Positions 21,625 through 24,031 of a stretch of 24,031 bases of DNA are shown here, piece after piece. Each line of letters starts with the position of its first letter. Position 1 is the stretch's first letter. The DNA comes from Pseudomonadota bacterium. Its GTDB lineage: Bacteria > Desulfobacterota > Desulfovibrionia > Desulfovibrionales > Desulfovibrionaceae. The notes below the pieces were generated by a model that did not search any database, was not told the origin of the DNA, and worked only from the letters and a program-made list of their open reading frames with translations. The position numbers and the translations under genes were made by a program. The DNA lies in NCBI GenBank assembly GCA_023435825.1, contig JAEZMB010000025.1:1-24031 (forward strand). Direction: 5' to 3'.

Positions 21625-22056
21625 ATGGCCAAATTGCACTGGACCCCGTGGATGGCCCTGGCCGAGATCGAGGGCCGCACCGAATGCGGCCTGGACCAGA
21701 TCGCCCAGGGCAGCCGCGACTGCGCCCCGGTCTGGCAGCCCGCCGCCGACGTGGTCGAGACCGAGGACGCCTTTCGCGTCACGTTGGAGCTTCCGGGCGT
21801 GGCCCGGGAGGACGTGGCCGTGGAAGTGCGCGGCCGGGAACTGCTCATCCAGGGTCTGCGCCGCTTCGAGAAAGACTGCCGGGGCGAGGTCTACCACGCC
21901 CTGGAACGCTCCTACGGCCCCTTTGCCCGGGTCTTCGAACTGCCCAAAGGGGTCTCCCGGGCCGACGTGACGGCCGTGATGAAGGACGGGCTGCTTGACG
22001 TGCGCCTGCCCAAGCTCGGCCCCGAACGCCTGCGCCGCCGCATCCCCATCAGCTGA
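21625..22056 (+). CDS. Small heat-shock protein, Hsp20/alpha-crystallin family
   Basis: A 143-residue ATP-independent holdase chaperone. The alpha-crystallin domain spans about 45-135: PAADVVETEDAFRVTLELPGV, VAVEVRGRELLIQG, then RSYGPFARVFELPKGVS and MKDGLLDVRLPK, with the conserved G-x-L (GLL) near the end. The C-terminal RIPIS supplies the I-x-I motif used for oligomer assembly. AGGGAG precedes ATG 21625; the longer frame from 21352 overlaps the Trm112-like gene and is rejected. It lies 38 bases after that gene and 38 before the DegP-type protease, a proteostasis pair. Confidence 0.95.
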   Translation: MAKLHWTPWMALAEIEGRTECGLDQIAQGSRDCAPVWQPAADVVETEDAFRVTLELPGVAREDVAVEVRGRELLIQGLRRFEKDCRGEVYHALERSYGPFARVFELPKGVSRADVTAVMKDGLLDVRLPKLGPERLRRRIPIS

Positions 22057-22094
22057 CGCCAGACCGCCAAACCGCTCCGCCAAGGAGGCTTGCC

Positions 22095-23456
<1,362 letters not shown>

Positions 23457-23478
23457 CCCGGCGCTTTGGAGCGAACAC

Positions 23479-23952
23479 ATGGATCACGCGACGGAAAACG
23501 CCTGGCCGGACTGCCCGGTCATTCGCATCGCGGCGGCGGTCATCCTGGACGACGCCCGGCGCACCCTGCTCGTCCGCAAGCGCGGGACCACGGCCTTCAT
23601 GCAGGCCGGCGGGAAGATCGAGGCCGGCGAGGCCCCGCTCGCCGCGCTGCGTCGGGAATTGCGCGAGGAGCTTGATCTGACTTTCGACCTCGCGGCCTCC
23701 CGGCGTCTGGGCCGGTTCACGGCTCCGGCGGCCAACGAATCCGGCTGTCTGGTGGAGGCTGAGGTCTACCACGTGTCCGCAGGCGAGGCGTTGACCCCAC
23801 GGGCCGAGATCGAAGAGGCCGTCTGGGTGGACCCCTTTGCCCCGGGCGAGCTGCCCCTGGCTCCGCTCACCCGGGATGCCGTCCTGCCCCTGGTCCGCTC
23901 GCTGCTCGCCGCCCAGGCAGGCAAGCCCTTTCAGCGCAGCCGCCGGGCGTAG
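23479..23952 (+). CDS. NUDIX hydrolase
   Basis: A 157-residue pyrophosphohydrolase. The Nudix box runs GKIEAGEAPLAALRREL and REEL, with the metal-binding REEL glutamates present; the Gly normally following EE-x is Asp (EELDL). The N-terminal VIRIAAAVILDDARRTLLVRKRG is the usual first strand of the fold. The substrate cannot be named; a nucleoside diphosphate derivative is usual. GGAG lies seven bases before ATG 23479. It follows the protease gene by 22 bases, and its last 22 bases overlap the convergent partial gene at the right edge. Confidence 0.9.
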   Translation: MDHATENAWPDCPVIRIAAAVILDDARRTLLVRKRGTTAFMQAGGKIEAGEAPLAALRRELREELDLTFDLAASRRLGRFTAPAANESGCLVEAEVYHVSAGEALTPRAEIEEAVWVDPFAPGELPLAPLTRDAVLPLVRSLLAAQAGKPFQRSRRA

Positions 23953-24031
23953 CGCTCCGGCAGCCCCCGTTCGATGATCTTGCGGGCCGTGGCCTCGAAA
24001 TCGTAGGCCACGGCCCGCACCTCCAGAACCT
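23931..24031 (-). CDS. 3' end of an unidentified gene cut by the window edge
   Basis: The minus-strand frame is open from the window edge to TGA at 23931-23933 and encodes VLEVRAVAYDFEATARKIIE followed by RGLPERYARRLR. The helical, Arg-rich tail and the GC bias at third positions make a real C-terminus likely, but 32 residues are too few to name a family. It overlaps the end of the NUDIX gene by 22 bases tail-to-tail. Confidence 0.65.
   Translation of the reverse strand, partial: VLEVRAVAYDFEATARKIIERGLPERYARRLR

Overview
The window is a GC-rich (roughly two-thirds G+C), gene-dense bacterial chromosome segment. Several features point to a Desulfovibrio-type sulfate reducer, probably near Solidesulfovibrio/Desulfovibrio magneticus: a ferredoxin:thioredoxin reductase-type catalytic subunit beside a glutaredoxin, the HD/OB nuclease next to tmk, a polar flagellar motor pair, and the overall codon use. 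The genus is an inference from gene content, not a search result. Both window ends cut through genes.

Layout. 1-345 is the 3' end of a Pro/Gly/Tyr-repeat protein. 621-2257 (minus) holds an HD/OB-fold nuclease-like protein and tmk, whose start lies inside the preceding gene. 2407-4290 (plus) holds surE and a REC-GGDEF diguanylate cyclase. 4580-7393 (minus) is a five-gene unit: amino-acid-type solute-binding protein, small exported protein, ABC permease, glutaredoxin, FTR-like protein. No ABC ATPase is in the window. 7531-10096 (plus) is a small lipoprotein and an orphan hybrid sensor kinase. 10263-12197 (minus) is motB-motA, in that unusual order, with a good sigma-28-like promoter. 12364-18099 (minus) is a 1911-residue type Va autotransporter with a long untranslated leader. 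18100-18779 has no recognisable gene. 18780-19758 is a yefM-yoeB toxin-antitoxin cassette flanked by direct repeats of the rpmA 3' end. 19722-21271 (minus) is a PHP phosphoesterase, rplU and rpmA. 21371-23952 (plus) is a Trm112-like protein, Hsp20, a DegP/HtrA protease and a NUDIX hydrolase. A partial minus-strand gene enters at the right edge.

Two structures stand out. First, a ~101-107 bp element with terminal inverted repeats (GTGTCGCGTCC / GGACGCGACAC) and two internal AT-rich hairpins occurs three times. Each copy abuts the TAG stop codon of a gene (partial gene 1, the FTR gene, yoeB), so the element edge may itself supply the stop. A decayed relative or extra end lies beside the second copy. 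Second, the last codons of rpmA plus its terminator are duplicated 881 bp away, identical except for a 9-bp gap. The two copies bracket the toxin-antitoxin genes and the third element, which looks like the footprint of an insertion or segmental duplication at the rpmA 3' end.

Functional themes are redox-linked solute uptake, motility and c-di-GMP/two-component signalling, surface adhesion by the autotransporter, and protein quality control (Hsp20 with DegP).
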